From: an uncultured Caulobacterales bacterium
GTDB lineage: Bacteria > Pseudomonadota > Alphaproteobacteria > Caulobacterales > Caulobacteraceae
Length of the DNA: 64,000 nt
Reading direction: 5' to 3'
Assembly: GCA_903837135.1 (NCBI GenBank)
Contig: CAILTK010000067.1
Location: 1-64,000 of the forward strand
Below are positions 38,956-47,030 of this stretch, piece after piece. The stretch's first letter is position 1. The number at the start of each line of letters is the position of its first letter. Position numbers and translations under genes: made by a program. The notes below the pieces were generated by a model. It was given only the letters and a program-made list of their open reading frames with translations. It did no database searches and was not told the DNA's origin.

Positions 38956-41507
38956 CAAAGTACTCCGGGCTGAGCCATATGGATGTCGACCCGCGTGCCC
39001 GCGCGGGTATCGACGGACATGATCCCGCTGAGCTGCTGAACGAGGCCGTGGACGATGCCGGCGCCGAGGCCGGGCCGGGTCCGGGCCGCGGCCGGATCGT
39101 AGCCCTGCCCGTCGTCGCAGACCATCAGGTCCATCGTTCCGTCCGCGGCGCGGTCGAGCGCGATCTCGATCTTGCCCTTTCCCCCGGGAAAGGCGTGTTT
39201 CAGCGCGTTGGTGACCAGCTCGGTCACCAGCAGGCCGAGCGGCACGGCGAAGTCGAGGCCGACATCCACCGGGGCGGCGCGTACGACGATGTCGATGTCC
39301 CCGCCCGTGATCGCGTCCGCCAGGTTGGCGGAGAGATCGTGCAGGAACGGGGCGATGTCGAAGGTCCGCAGGTTGGACGAGCCCATCAGCTGGTGGTGGA
39401 CCAGTCCGAGGGCGAACAGCCGGGCGCGCAGGCTGACGATCGCGGCCTTGGCCTGCGGGTCGGCCAGCTGTCGTCCCTGCATCAACAGGAAGCTGTCGAC
39501 GATCTGCAGGTTGTTCTTCACCCGATGATAGACTTCGCGCAGCAGCAGATCGCGCTGCTTGATCGCCGCGCCGCGCTGCTCGACGAGCACCTCCAGCTCG
39601 GCCTTGGCCGATTCGAGCGCCATCTGGGACCGGTACTGCGCGTCGATGTTCTCGATCACGGCGATCGCCAGCACCGGCGCGCCGCCGGCCTCCGCCCGGA
39701 TGATCGTCGTCGAGGCGCGGCCCCATATCGGCCTTCCGTCGCGGGTGCAGTAGCGCTTCTCCAGGACGAAGGAGCCTTCAGCGGAGGCCAGACACGCGGC
39801 ATAGGCCGCCTCGTCGACCGCGCGATCCTCGGGGCAGAGAAGATCCGCGCTGTTGCGGCCGGCGAGGTCTTCGGGCGCATAGCCCAGCATTTCGGCGAAG
39901 GCGCGGTTCACCCGGATCAGACGACGGCTCAGGGGGTCGCTGTGGGTCTTGCCCACCGCGGCGGACTCGAAGCTGCCCCGAAACTCGCGCTCGCTCCGCT
40001 CGAGCGCCGCCTGCACGAGCGTGCGTTCGGACAGGGCCGCCTCCAGTGCGGTGTTCAGCACCGACAGGCGGGCCATGTTCGCCTTCTGCTCGGTGATGTC
40101 GACCGAAACGCCCACCAGGCCGCAGACCCGGCCGTCGGACGCGTGGAGCGGCGTCTTGGTGGAGAACCAGGTTCGCGGCGCGCCCGAGTCTTCTTCGACG
40201 TATTCCACCGTCTCGACTTGGTCGAGGCGCATCACGCGCCCGTCGTTGTCCATCACCGCCTGCGCCAGGACCGGATCGGCGAGCAACTCCAGGTCGGTGC
40301 GTCCTTCGACCTCGGCCCACGTCATGCCGAGCAGCGCGACCGTGGCCTGGTTCGCCAGGGTGAGACGGCCCTCGCGGTCCTTGGCGTAGATCACCGCCGG
40401 CGCCGCCTCGACGATGGTCCGCACCAGCTGGGCCTGACGGTCGCGCTCGCGCTGGGCGTCCCCGAACGGCGTGATGTCGTTGTTGACCTCGATCATGCCG
40501 TCCGGTTCACCGGACTCCGAGCGTTGCAGAACCCAGTGGCTGGCGACCACGACGACGGAGCCGTCGCGGCGGCGATGCACCAGTTCGCCCTGCCAATGTC
40601 CCTGCGAGAGAACCGCGGACTGGATCTGCGGGAGGGGGATGGGAAATTGCGTCTGCAGCAGGTCGTGGCTGATCCGGCCGACCGCCTCGGCCGCGGTGAA
40701 GCCGTAGAGCTGCTCCATGCCCTCCGCCCAGAAGGTGATCGTCCCGTCGAGTTGGCACAGCAGGCCGTGGCTCAGCCCGAAGGCGCGGCGGAACCGCGCC
40801 AGCTGGGTCAGGGCCGTGGCGATTCCGCGCCGGGCCCGAAACTGGCCGAACGCCACCGCGGCGAACAGCAACGACGACGCGACGCCCAGCGCCGCCACGC
40901 GGGTCATCGGCCAGATCGACCGGGCGCGCTCGCGCTGCAAGGCCAGCTCCGCCTCCGCGTTGGGCGCCAGCCCGTCGATACGCGCGCGGATGGATTCCAT
41001 CATCCGCTCGCCGGTGTTTCCCCGCACGATGGCCAGCGCGGCCGGGACCCGACCAGCCTTGCCGAGGTCGATGGTGCGGGCAAGCTCGGCCATTTTCCCG
41101 TTCGCCAGGTCCCGGAGGCCGCCGAGACGATCGTCGCGCTTGCCCCGAACCCGCAGCGCCGCCTGCAGGTTGGCGAACTCGATCGGCAGGGCGGCGCGGG
41201 CGGTCTCATAGGGCGCCAAGTAGCGGGCGTCGCCGGTCAACAGAAAGCCGCGCTGGGCGGTCTCGGCCTCCACCAGGGAGCTCAGCAGCCTTTGCGCGTG
41301 CAGCCGGACCACGCGCACCTGATCGCCCACGCGGCACACTTCCTGGACGTCGTTGAGTTCGGCGCTCGCCGCCCAGACGCTGGCCGCGAGCAGCACCATG
41401 GCCATGCCGGTCGCCAGGGTCGTCGCGGTGAAGCCCGCCCGGGAGAGACCCGTCGGGCGTTTGCCGCCGAACGGCCAGCGACCGAGGGCTCGCGCCGCGG
41501 ACGTCAC
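38955..41507 (-). CDS. Membrane sensor histidine kinase, CHASE3-like + multiple PAS + HisKA_2/HWE-like
   Basis: N-terminal TMs with VEAETAQRGFLLTGDARYLAPYE (CHASE3-like); several PAS segments; LLREVYHRVKNNLQIVDSFLLMQGRQL HisKA_2-type H box; ATPase domain LVTELVTNALKHAF. Confidence 0.92.
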   Translation of the reverse strand: MTSAARALGRWPFGGKRPTGLSRAGFTATTLATGMAMVLLAASVWAASAELNDVQEVCRVGDQVRVVRLHAQRLLSSLVEAETAQRGFLLTGDARYLAPYETARAALPIEFANLQAALRVRGKRDDRLGGLRDLANGKMAELARTIDLGKAGRVPAALAIVRGNTGERMMESIRARIDGLAPNAEAELALQRERARSIWPMTRVAALGVASSLLFAAVAFGQFRARRGIATALTQLARFRRAFGLSHGLLCQLDGTITFWAEGMEQLYGFTAAEAVGRISHDLLQTQFPIPLPQIQSAVLSQGHWQGELVHRRRDGSVVVVASHWVLQRSESGEPDGMIEVNNDITPFGDAQRERDRQAQLVRTIVEAAPAVIYAKDREGRLTLANQATVALLGMTWAEVEGRTDLELLADPVLAQAVMDNDGRVMRLDQVETVEYVEEDSGAPRTWFSTKTPLHASDGRVCGLVGVSVDITEQKANMARLSVLNTALEAALSERTLVQAALERSEREFRGSFESAAVGKTHSDPLSRRLIRVNRAFAEMLGYAPEDLAGRNSADLLCPEDRAVDEAAYAACLASAEGSFVLEKRYCTRDGRPIWGRASTTIIRAEAGGAPVLAIAVIENIDAQYRSQMALESAKAELEVLVEQRGAAIKQRDLLLREVYHRVKNNLQIVDSFLLMQGRQLADPQAKAAIVSLRARLFALGLVHHQLMGSSNLRTFDIAPFLHDLSANLADAITGGDIDIVVRAAPVDVGLDFAVPLGLLVTELVTNALKHAFPGGKGKIEIALDRAADGTMDLMVCDDGQGYDPAAARTRPGLGAGIVHGLVQQLSGIMSVDTRAGTRVDIHMAQPGVL

Positions 41508-41697
41508 GGCGCTGTTCCTGGCCGGAAAACCGGAGTCGCGGTCCCTCGCGCCGACGCGTGCGGTGGGGAGTCGCCTTGCGGAAGGCGCGTCGTCGATGTG
41601 GACATCCGATGGCCCGCGACGCGTGTCGGGCCGCCTTTCTCTTCAGCGGAGCCCGCCGCCTGCGCATCTCTATTTCGAGTAGATCACACAAGCGTAG

Positions 41698-42072
41698 CGC
41701 ACAATTAGGGATATATACATACTTAGCGGGTCCGCGGCCGCCGACGCCGCTCAGGTGGAGCGCTCACACCTGCCGAAGGCGGCGCAACGGGACCGGCCGG
41801 ACCCGGTCCCGGCCGTCCTGCTGGCCCGCCTGGCCGACGACAAGGCCCATCAGGGCCAGGGATACTCGCGATCGCTCATGCTCTATGCGCTCACCACGGC
41901 GGTGCGGATGTCGCACGACATCCGATGCTTAGGAGTCATCACCCACCCCATCGATGACGGGGTGCGGGCCTTCCACGCCCGCTACGGCTTCGAGGACCTG
42001 CCGTTCGATCCCGGCCGCAGCATGGCGGTGCGGATCGTGGATCTGGTGCGGGCGGGGATCGGCGGGGGCTGA
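41698..42072 (+). pseudogene. N-terminally truncated TacT-like GNAT acetyltransferase
   Basis: Frame opens after TAG at 41695-41697 and reads RTIRDIYILSGSAAADAAQVERSHLPKAAQRDRPDPVPAVLLARLADDKAHQGQGYSRSLMLYALTTA...FHARYGFEDLP, equivalent to the C-terminal two-thirds of TacT-like GNATs; no N-terminal part in frame. Confidence 0.7.
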
Positions 42073-42176
42073 ACTAAAGGTGCGTCGACGGCGGCGCTGG
42101 CGCATCACGCGCCGCAGGAGGCGTTTCGTTCAGATTGCGCGCATAAAGCATGGCCCGCTTTGACGGAATCGCTCCC

Positions 42177-42276
42177 CCTCTACGTCATGCCCGGCCTCCA
42201 TGCCGGGCATCCAGGGAAACGCTGAAGGCAGGACGTCTGGATCGCCGGGACAAGCCCGGCGAAGACGGCCTTGAAG
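42177..42276 (-). repeat. Dispersed repeat copy, inverted relative to 34782-34880
   Basis: CTCTACGTCATGCCCGGCC...GGATCGCCGGGACAAGCCCGGCGAAGACGGCCTTGAAG matches the reverse complement of the other copy with few differences. Confidence 0.85.
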
Positions 42277-42348
42277 TCGCTTCCGTCTGAACGCGGCTCG
42301 CTCTGGCGGCGCTCGATCATGCGGCAGCGTCCGGGACGCCGGCCCCGA

Positions 42349-42437
42349 CTTGCCACCCGGCCCCGCCGCCGCTTACACAGCGCTCCCACATGCGGATGTG
42401 GCGGAACTGGTAGACGCACTGGATTTAGGTTCCAGCG
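42349..42437 (+). repeat. Left copy of 89-bp perfect direct repeat (candidate attL)
   Basis: CTTGCCACCCGGCCCCGCC...GGATTTAGGTTCCAGCG identical to 45239-45327; ends at the 3' side of the tRNA-Leu anticodon stem. Confidence 0.93.
42392..42437 (+). pseudogene. 5'-half remnant of tRNA-Leu(TAG)
   Basis: GCGGATGTGGCGGAACTGGTAGACGCACTGGATTTAGGTTCCAGCG then AT-rich unrelated sequence (AATTAATAGAATATC); no 3' half. Confidence 0.93.
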
Positions 42438-42642
42438 AATTAATAGAATATCTCTTGTATATCAACAGCTTAATAGACTATCAATTGAGCGTGTGTCCAA
42501 AAATGTGTCTGCGCGACCGATCTTTTGGCCCGTCGAGATCGGGCTTGCCCCGCGATCCGCCACTGAGCTGCGTGGCCGGATCAGCGGGTTGGATGGAGGC
42601 GCGAAGCCATCTAGGTTGATCTGCACCTAACGATTGGTTGAA

Positions 42643-43217
42643 ATGACAGATGACCATCCCTCTCAGACAGCCGCACCTGAAGCTGGAATTCTGACCGCGC
42701 TACTTCGAGCAAAGTTGGATCTTGATCAGCTCCGAGCATTAGAGCCCGAGGAGCGCACGCTTCTATTCCTCCTTGGCTCGGCGGCAAATCAGATCGCCCT
42801 GATTAGTCGGCTGGTTATTTTCTCCTCGAACGAAGACACACAGTCATCTTCCATCAACCGACAATAGCGAGCGCCGAAGCGGCGTTTGAGGCAGCCTCAA
42901 GCGATCCTGAGTGGGCTGACGACTGGAATTTCTACATCGGGCGGTCTCACCTGAACGCGTTCAATTTCGCGAGTGACCTTGTCGTACTGCACGCCATGAA
43001 AGCAGCGTCCGGCGAACCCGATTTGCTCTCGGCTCAAGCTAAAATCATGGGCGAGGTTCGGGTCGTGAGCGACGCGATGATTGAGTTTATCTACTCCTTC
43101 TTCGGAGCCGCTTGGCTTAAGAATTTTGGTTCGGAACTGCCGCTGGAAGTGTGCGCCGATCTGAACGCTGCGCCAGGCCTCTTTGACATCCGGCTTCCAG
43201 TTCTCGTGAATGTTTAG
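42643..43217 (+). pseudogene. Frameshifted (or recoded) ORF of unknown function, islet orfA
   Basis: Frame 1 (42643-42867) reads ...LEPEERTLLFLLGSAANQIALISRLVIFSSNEDTQ...; another frame opens at 42807 and continues VIFHQPTIASAEAAFEAASSDPEWADDWNFYIGRSHLNAFNFASDLVVLHAMKAA... to 43217. Protein-like sequence on both sides of an ACACACA tract at about 42835-42841. Confidence 0.6.
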
Positions 43218-43228
43218 GTGCCGGGTTG

Positions 43229-44119
43229 ATGACAGGGGCCGAGGATATTTCCGAGCCGGGTTACGATTGGGATTTCCTCTCGCAATCCGAGGGCGAAGCA
43301 GTTGAGACTCTAATCGAGCAGAACCGCGATTCATCCTGGGCAGCTCAACTGTTCGACAAGTTGGCTCGTGCCGGTGGCGTCCGCCGGGAGAATAAGGCGA
43401 CGATGTTCGAACTGCGATTTGCGGCGGCGGTCGCACGCGCCGGGATCGAACTTCAATATGAGGTCCCCGGCGAAGGGGAGTCGACCATCGATTTTGGTTT
43501 CGAGGCCGGCGGCGTGAGTTGGGCCGTTGAGCTTATGCGGCTCGATGAAACCGATGCGGCGAAAGCTGCCACTGTGACCGCGCGCGACGAGGAAGGCGCG
43601 GTGTGGTCGCAGAGGATTTTGTCAGACACGCGGGAGGACAAGCGCCAAACGGAGGGGGGTGAGACGCTGAAGGCGATACAGCGGATCTGCCAGAAGTGCG
43701 AGCTCGACGGGCGTCCGCACAAGTTTAAGAGCCCCCACGAAGCATTCAACATCCTTCTCGTCGACGTCCGTACCTTGTTCAACGGTGGCGACAAAGCGGA
43801 CCGGCTTCACATCGCGCTTGGGGCGATGGCGGTGCCAGGATGTTTCCGCCAGCAGTTTAGGGGCAACCCGGTCACCGGTGTCTTTGATGAAGCAACGACC
43901 CTCAAGGGCGCTAAGGAAGCACGCGAGCGGATTCACTTCATCGGCTTTGTAGAGGAGAGGGAGTTTGGGCCTGACGCTTTCGGCCCATCCATCCAGTTTG
44001 TGGCAAACCCATACTTATTCAACGACGAGGAGTCGGCCCGTGCGGCGATTGGGGCTTGGCCTCTGAAGCCGGCGGCGGTTTTGAACCTCCGGGGCGAACA
44101 CAGCGGCGGCAAAGCCTAA
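43229..44119 (+). CDS. Uncharacterised islet protein, orfB (possible PD-(D/E)XK-like pattern)
   Basis: 296-aa ORF in lower-GC sequence 11 bp after orfA; FELRFAAAVARAGIELQYEVPGEGESTIDFGFEAGGVSWAVELMRLDETDAAK has an E...D...E spacing reminiscent of nuclease-like folds (weak inference). Confidence 0.75.
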   Translation: MTGAEDISEPGYDWDFLSQSEGEAVETLIEQNRDSSWAAQLFDKLARAGGVRRENKATMFELRFAAAVARAGIELQYEVPGEGESTIDFGFEAGGVSWAVELMRLDETDAAKAATVTARDEEGAVWSQRILSDTREDKRQTEGGETLKAIQRICQKCELDGRPHKFKSPHEAFNILLVDVRTLFNGGDKADRLHIALGAMAVPGCFRQQFRGNPVTGVFDEATTLKGAKEARERIHFIGFVEEREFGPDAFGPSIQFVANPYLFNDEESARAAIGAWPLKPAAVLNLRGEHSGGKA

Positions 44120-44157
44120 CCACGATCATTCAAGCAAGTGCCGGGTGTCGCAGTCGA

Positions 44158-44272
44158 GTATTACGGTGACACTGTACGAAATGGGCGATGCTGTTGCGCC
44201 TGCAGTGTCCGCCATGTCGAGGGCGTAGACTAGGCGCGGGAGAATCTATTTCGTACAGTGTCACTGTAATAC
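44158..44272. repeat. 25-bp inverted repeats (24/25 match) separated by 65 bp
   Basis: Left GTATTACGGTGACACTGTACGAAAT (44158-44182), right ATTTCGTACAGTGTCACTGTAATAC (44248-44272). Confidence 0.9.
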
Positions 44273-44434
44273 CCAGGCTAATCCCGGGACACTATACACA
44301 AATCGGTCCAGTCAATCGCCAGCATGAGCAATCGATATAGTGTCGCGGATAGACCCGGTTGACAGGCTGGATTTCCCGGACGGCTCACACATTCAGCTGA
44401 TCCGAGCTATCGACGGCAGGATCACACTTCGAGT

Positions 44435-44716
44435 TTAAGCGGCTCTCGCCACCCGCAGCTCGATGTGCAGGCCTGCCGCCGCCAGCATGTTGACCAGGGT
44501 GTCGAGGCTGAAGAGATCGACCTTGCCGCGCACCAGATCGGAGATGCGCGGCTGGGTCACCCCCATCAGTTCGGCGGCGGCGGCCTGGCTGAGCTTCTCC
44601 TGGGCGATGTGATCGCGCAGCGCCATCATCAGCCGCGAGCGCAGCTTCATGTTCTCGGCCTGGCCGGGGTCGGCCTCGATGACGTCCCAGACGCTGGCGT
44701 AGCGTTCGTCGCTCAT
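44435..44716 (-). CDS. HigA-like XRE-family antitoxin
   Basis: LRSRLMMALRDHIAQEKLSQAAAAELMGVTQPRISDLVRGKVDLFSLDTLVNMLAAAGLHIELRV - XRE HTH typical of HigA partners of Gp49-like toxins. Confidence 0.88.
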   Translation of the reverse strand: MSDERYASVWDVIEADPGQAENMKLRSRLMMALRDHIAQEKLSQAAAAELMGVTQPRISDLVRGKVDLFSLDTLVNMLAAAGLHIELRVARAA

Positions 44717-45054
44717 GCCTTCAGCTCCTTGAGCAGGTCCTTGTACCGCCGGGTCGCCAGCTCGATGTCGGGCCGGCTGGTCCGCTGCGACTTCTTCTCG
44801 AAGCAGTGCAGGACGAAAACGGCGTCGGCGAATTTGGCCACATAGATGACCCGGAACGCCCCGGCCTCGTCGCGGACCCGTATCTCCCGAACCCCGGGGC
44901 CGATGGTGGTCATCGGCTTCCAGTCGTCGGGATCGCGCCCGTTCTGCACCAAGTCGAGCTGAAACCCCGCCTGCCGCCGGGCGGCGTCCGGAAAGGCCCG
45001 AAGGTCGTCCAGGGCGCTCCCCTGAAACACCACCGGCTTGGGGCCCTCAGTCAT
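44713..45054 (-). CDS. HigB/Gp49-like (RelE superfamily) toxin
   Basis: ALDDLRAFPDAARRQAGFQLDLVQNGRDPDDWKPMTTIGPGVREIRVRDEAGAFRVIYVAKFADAVFVLHCFEKKSQRTSRPDIELATRRYKDL; 4-bp overlap with the antitoxin gene. Confidence 0.9.
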   Translation of the reverse strand: MTEGPKPVVFQGSALDDLRAFPDAARRQAGFQLDLVQNGRDPDDWKPMTTIGPGVREIRVRDEAGAFRVIYVAKFADAVFVLHCFEKKSQRTSRPDIELATRRYKDLLKELKA

Positions 45055-45066
45055 CGCACTCCACTT

Positions 45067-45084
45067 TATACAAGATTTTGTATA
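45067..45084. promoter_or_regulatory. Palindromic operator candidate of the toxin-antitoxin operon
   Basis: TATACAA-GATT-TTGTATA perfect 7-bp inverted repeat 12 bp upstream of the toxin start. Confidence 0.7.
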
Positions 45085-45238
45085 CCCCCGCAACCATCCG
45101 CCGCCTCATCGGACACGCGCCTCACTGCCTCCTGCCGGGGTCCGTCTGAGCCGATGGGAGTCGTCCGAATTACGGTGATGGTGCACAAATCTCGCGGTGC
45201 AGGTTTGGCAGGCGGCCACGAGGCCGCGTTCTCCACAC

Positions 45239-45327
45239 CTTGCCACCCGGCCCCGCCGCCGCTTACACAGCGCTCCCACATGCGGATGTGGCGGAACTGG
45301 TAGACGCACTGGATTTAGGTTCCAGCG
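45239..45327 (+). repeat. Right copy of 89-bp perfect direct repeat (candidate attR)
   Basis: Identical to 42349-42437; includes 43 bp upstream of tRNA-Leu plus its 5' half. Confidence 0.93.
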
Positions 45328-45366
45328 CCGTGAGGCGTGGAGGTTCGAGCCCTCTCATCCGCACCA
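45282..45366 (+). tRNA. tRNA-Leu (TAG)
   Basis: GCGGATGTGGCGGAACTGGTAGACGCACTGGATTTAGGTTCCAGCGCCGTGAGGCGTGGAGGTTCGAGCCCTCTCATCCGCACCA; anticodon loop TTTAGGT; long variable arm; encoded CCA. Confidence 0.96.
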
Positions 45367-45403
45367 AGGGGCTGGCGCACCAGCCCCCCGCGAGTCCGGC
45401 CCC

Positions 45404-45865
45404 CTACCCCGCCGGCTTCACCTGCAGCCGGGCCCCGCCGATCACGGCGACGACCTCCACGCGCTGGCCCTGGGTGGGGGCGGCGCCGTCGGTCTGGGCC
45501 GCCCACTCCTTGCCGCCGACCATCACCCGGCACTGGCCGTGGTCGGTCACCGAGGTCACCTGCCCCACCTGGCCGATCATCGCCTTCTTCGCGTCGTTCA
45601 TGTCGTGCGGGGTCTGCGGCCAGTGACGCAGATAGCGGCGGCCGAGCCAGGTCAGGGCGATGGAGGCGACGGCGAACAGGATCCACTGCGCCCCGATGTC
45701 GTCGCGGAGCCAGAATGCCGAGACCGCCGCCGGGGCCAGGGCCGCCGCCGCCGGCCACAACAGCCAGCCCGAGCCGGTCACCGTCTCCAGCGCCAGCAGG
45801 GCCACGCCGATGGCGATCCAGGCCGCGGAGGGATGGCCGAGCCAGAGGTGGTAGAAGCGCTCCAT
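45404..45865 (-). CDS. NfeD family membrane protein
   Basis: TM segments then GQVGQVTSVTDHGQCRVMVGGKEWAAQTDGAAPTQGQRVEVVAVIGGARLQVKP OB-fold; paired with an SPFH protein. Confidence 0.9.
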   Translation of the reverse strand: MERFYHLWLGHPSAAWIAIGVALLALETVTGSGWLLWPAAAALAPAAVSAFWLRDDIGAQWILFAVASIALTWLGRRYLRHWPQTPHDMNDAKKAMIGQVGQVTSVTDHGQCRVMVGGKEWAAQTDGAAPTQGQRVEVVAVIGGARLQVKPAG

Positions 45866-45868
45866 CGG

Positions 45869-46891
45869 TCAGCTCCTGTAGGACTGCATCGGCGGCGTGG
45901 ATTCCGAGGTCGGCGGAACCGCGGCGGCGTCGTTCATGCGGCTACGTGGGGCTTGAGGCGGCGCGGCCGAGGGGCCGCCGGTCGGCGTGAGGCCGAAGCT
46001 CCTGGCCAGCTCCGAGATCCCGCCGAGCGTGCCCGCCAGGGAGGCGAAGTCGGCCGGCACGATCACCGTGCGCTGCTGCGGCGAGGAGGCCAGCTTGGCG
46101 AAGGCGTCCACATAGCGCTGGGCGACGAAGTAGTTGATCGCCTGGATCGAGCCCTTCTCGATCGCCTCGGACACCGAGGCGGTGGCGGCGGCCTCGGCCT
46201 GGGCCTGGCGTTCGCGCGCCTCGGCGTCGAGGAAGGCGGCCTGGCGGCGGCCCTCGGCCTCGAGCACGGCCGCCTGTTTGGCGCCCTCCGAGCGGGTGAT
46301 CTGCGCCTGCTTCTCGCCGTCGGCCTCGGTGATCACCGCGCGCCGCTCGCGCTCGGCCTTCATCTGCCGGGTCATGGCGTTGGTGATGTCGGGCGGCGGC
46401 TGCAGGTCCTTGATCTCGACCCGGGCGGACTTCACGCCCCAGGGCTCGGTGGCGGCGTCGAGGGCGGTGAGCAGGCGGGTGTTGATCAGCTCGCGCTTGG
46501 ACAGGACCTCGTCGAGGTCGAGGGCGCCGACCACGGTGCGGAGGTTGGTCATCACCAGCTGGATCAGCGCCTGGTTGAGGTTGGCGACCTTGTAGACCGA
46601 GGCCGAGGCGTCGATCACCTGCACGAAGACGATGGCGTCGACCTGGACGGTGACGTTGTCCTTCGTGATCACCTCCTGGCGCGGCACCTCCATCACCTGC
46701 TCCATCATGTTCACGCGCCGGCCGACGCGCTCGACGAAGGGGGTGAGGACGGTGATGCCGGGATGGAGGGTGCGGGTGTACCGGCCGAACCGTTCGACGG
46801 TGTACTCGTAACCCTGCGGAACGATCTTGATGGTGGACAGCACCAGTCCGATGGCCAGCACGACCAGGACCAGCGGCAGAATGAAAGCCAT
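45869..46891 (-). CDS. SPFH/band 7 (stomatin-like, QmcA-type) protein
   Basis: TIKIVPQGYEYTVERFGRYTRTLHPGITVLTPFVERVGRRVNMMEQVMEVPRQEVITKDNVTVQVDAIVFVQV. Confidence 0.94.
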   Translation of the reverse strand: MAFILPLVLVVLAIGLVLSTIKIVPQGYEYTVERFGRYTRTLHPGITVLTPFVERVGRRVNMMEQVMEVPRQEVITKDNVTVQVDAIVFVQVIDASASVYKVANLNQALIQLVMTNLRTVVGALDLDEVLSKRELINTRLLTALDAATEPWGVKSARVEIKDLQPPPDITNAMTRQMKAERERRAVITEADGEKQAQITRSEGAKQAAVLEAEGRRQAAFLDAEARERQAQAEAAATASVSEAIEKGSIQAINYFVAQRYVDAFAKLASSPQQRTVIVPADFASLAGTLGGISELARSFGLTPTGGPSAAPPQAPRSRMNDAAAVPPTSESTPPMQSYRS

Positions 46892-47030
46892 GAACGGCTC
46901 CGAAGGCGCGACGGCGCCCCTACGCGCCCTCAGCGATTGAGGGCCGTGCGCATTTTACACCCGTGGCGTGACCGGGGCAAAGTCAAGCTTTGGGGAGCGC
47001 CCACGAGACCTCCACAGATCGCGCCGCCAA

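Noticed and set aside
38979-41708. 909-aa plus-strand ORF antisense to the sensor kinase
   Set aside because: Low-complexity Arg/Gly/Ala composition, no domain-like segments, fully explained by GC-rich antisense openness.
42440-42640. Possible small integrase or excisionase remnant just right of the tRNA-Leu fragment
   Set aside because: No ORF in any frame showed recombinase-like residues; only AT-rich attachment-arm-like sequence is visible.
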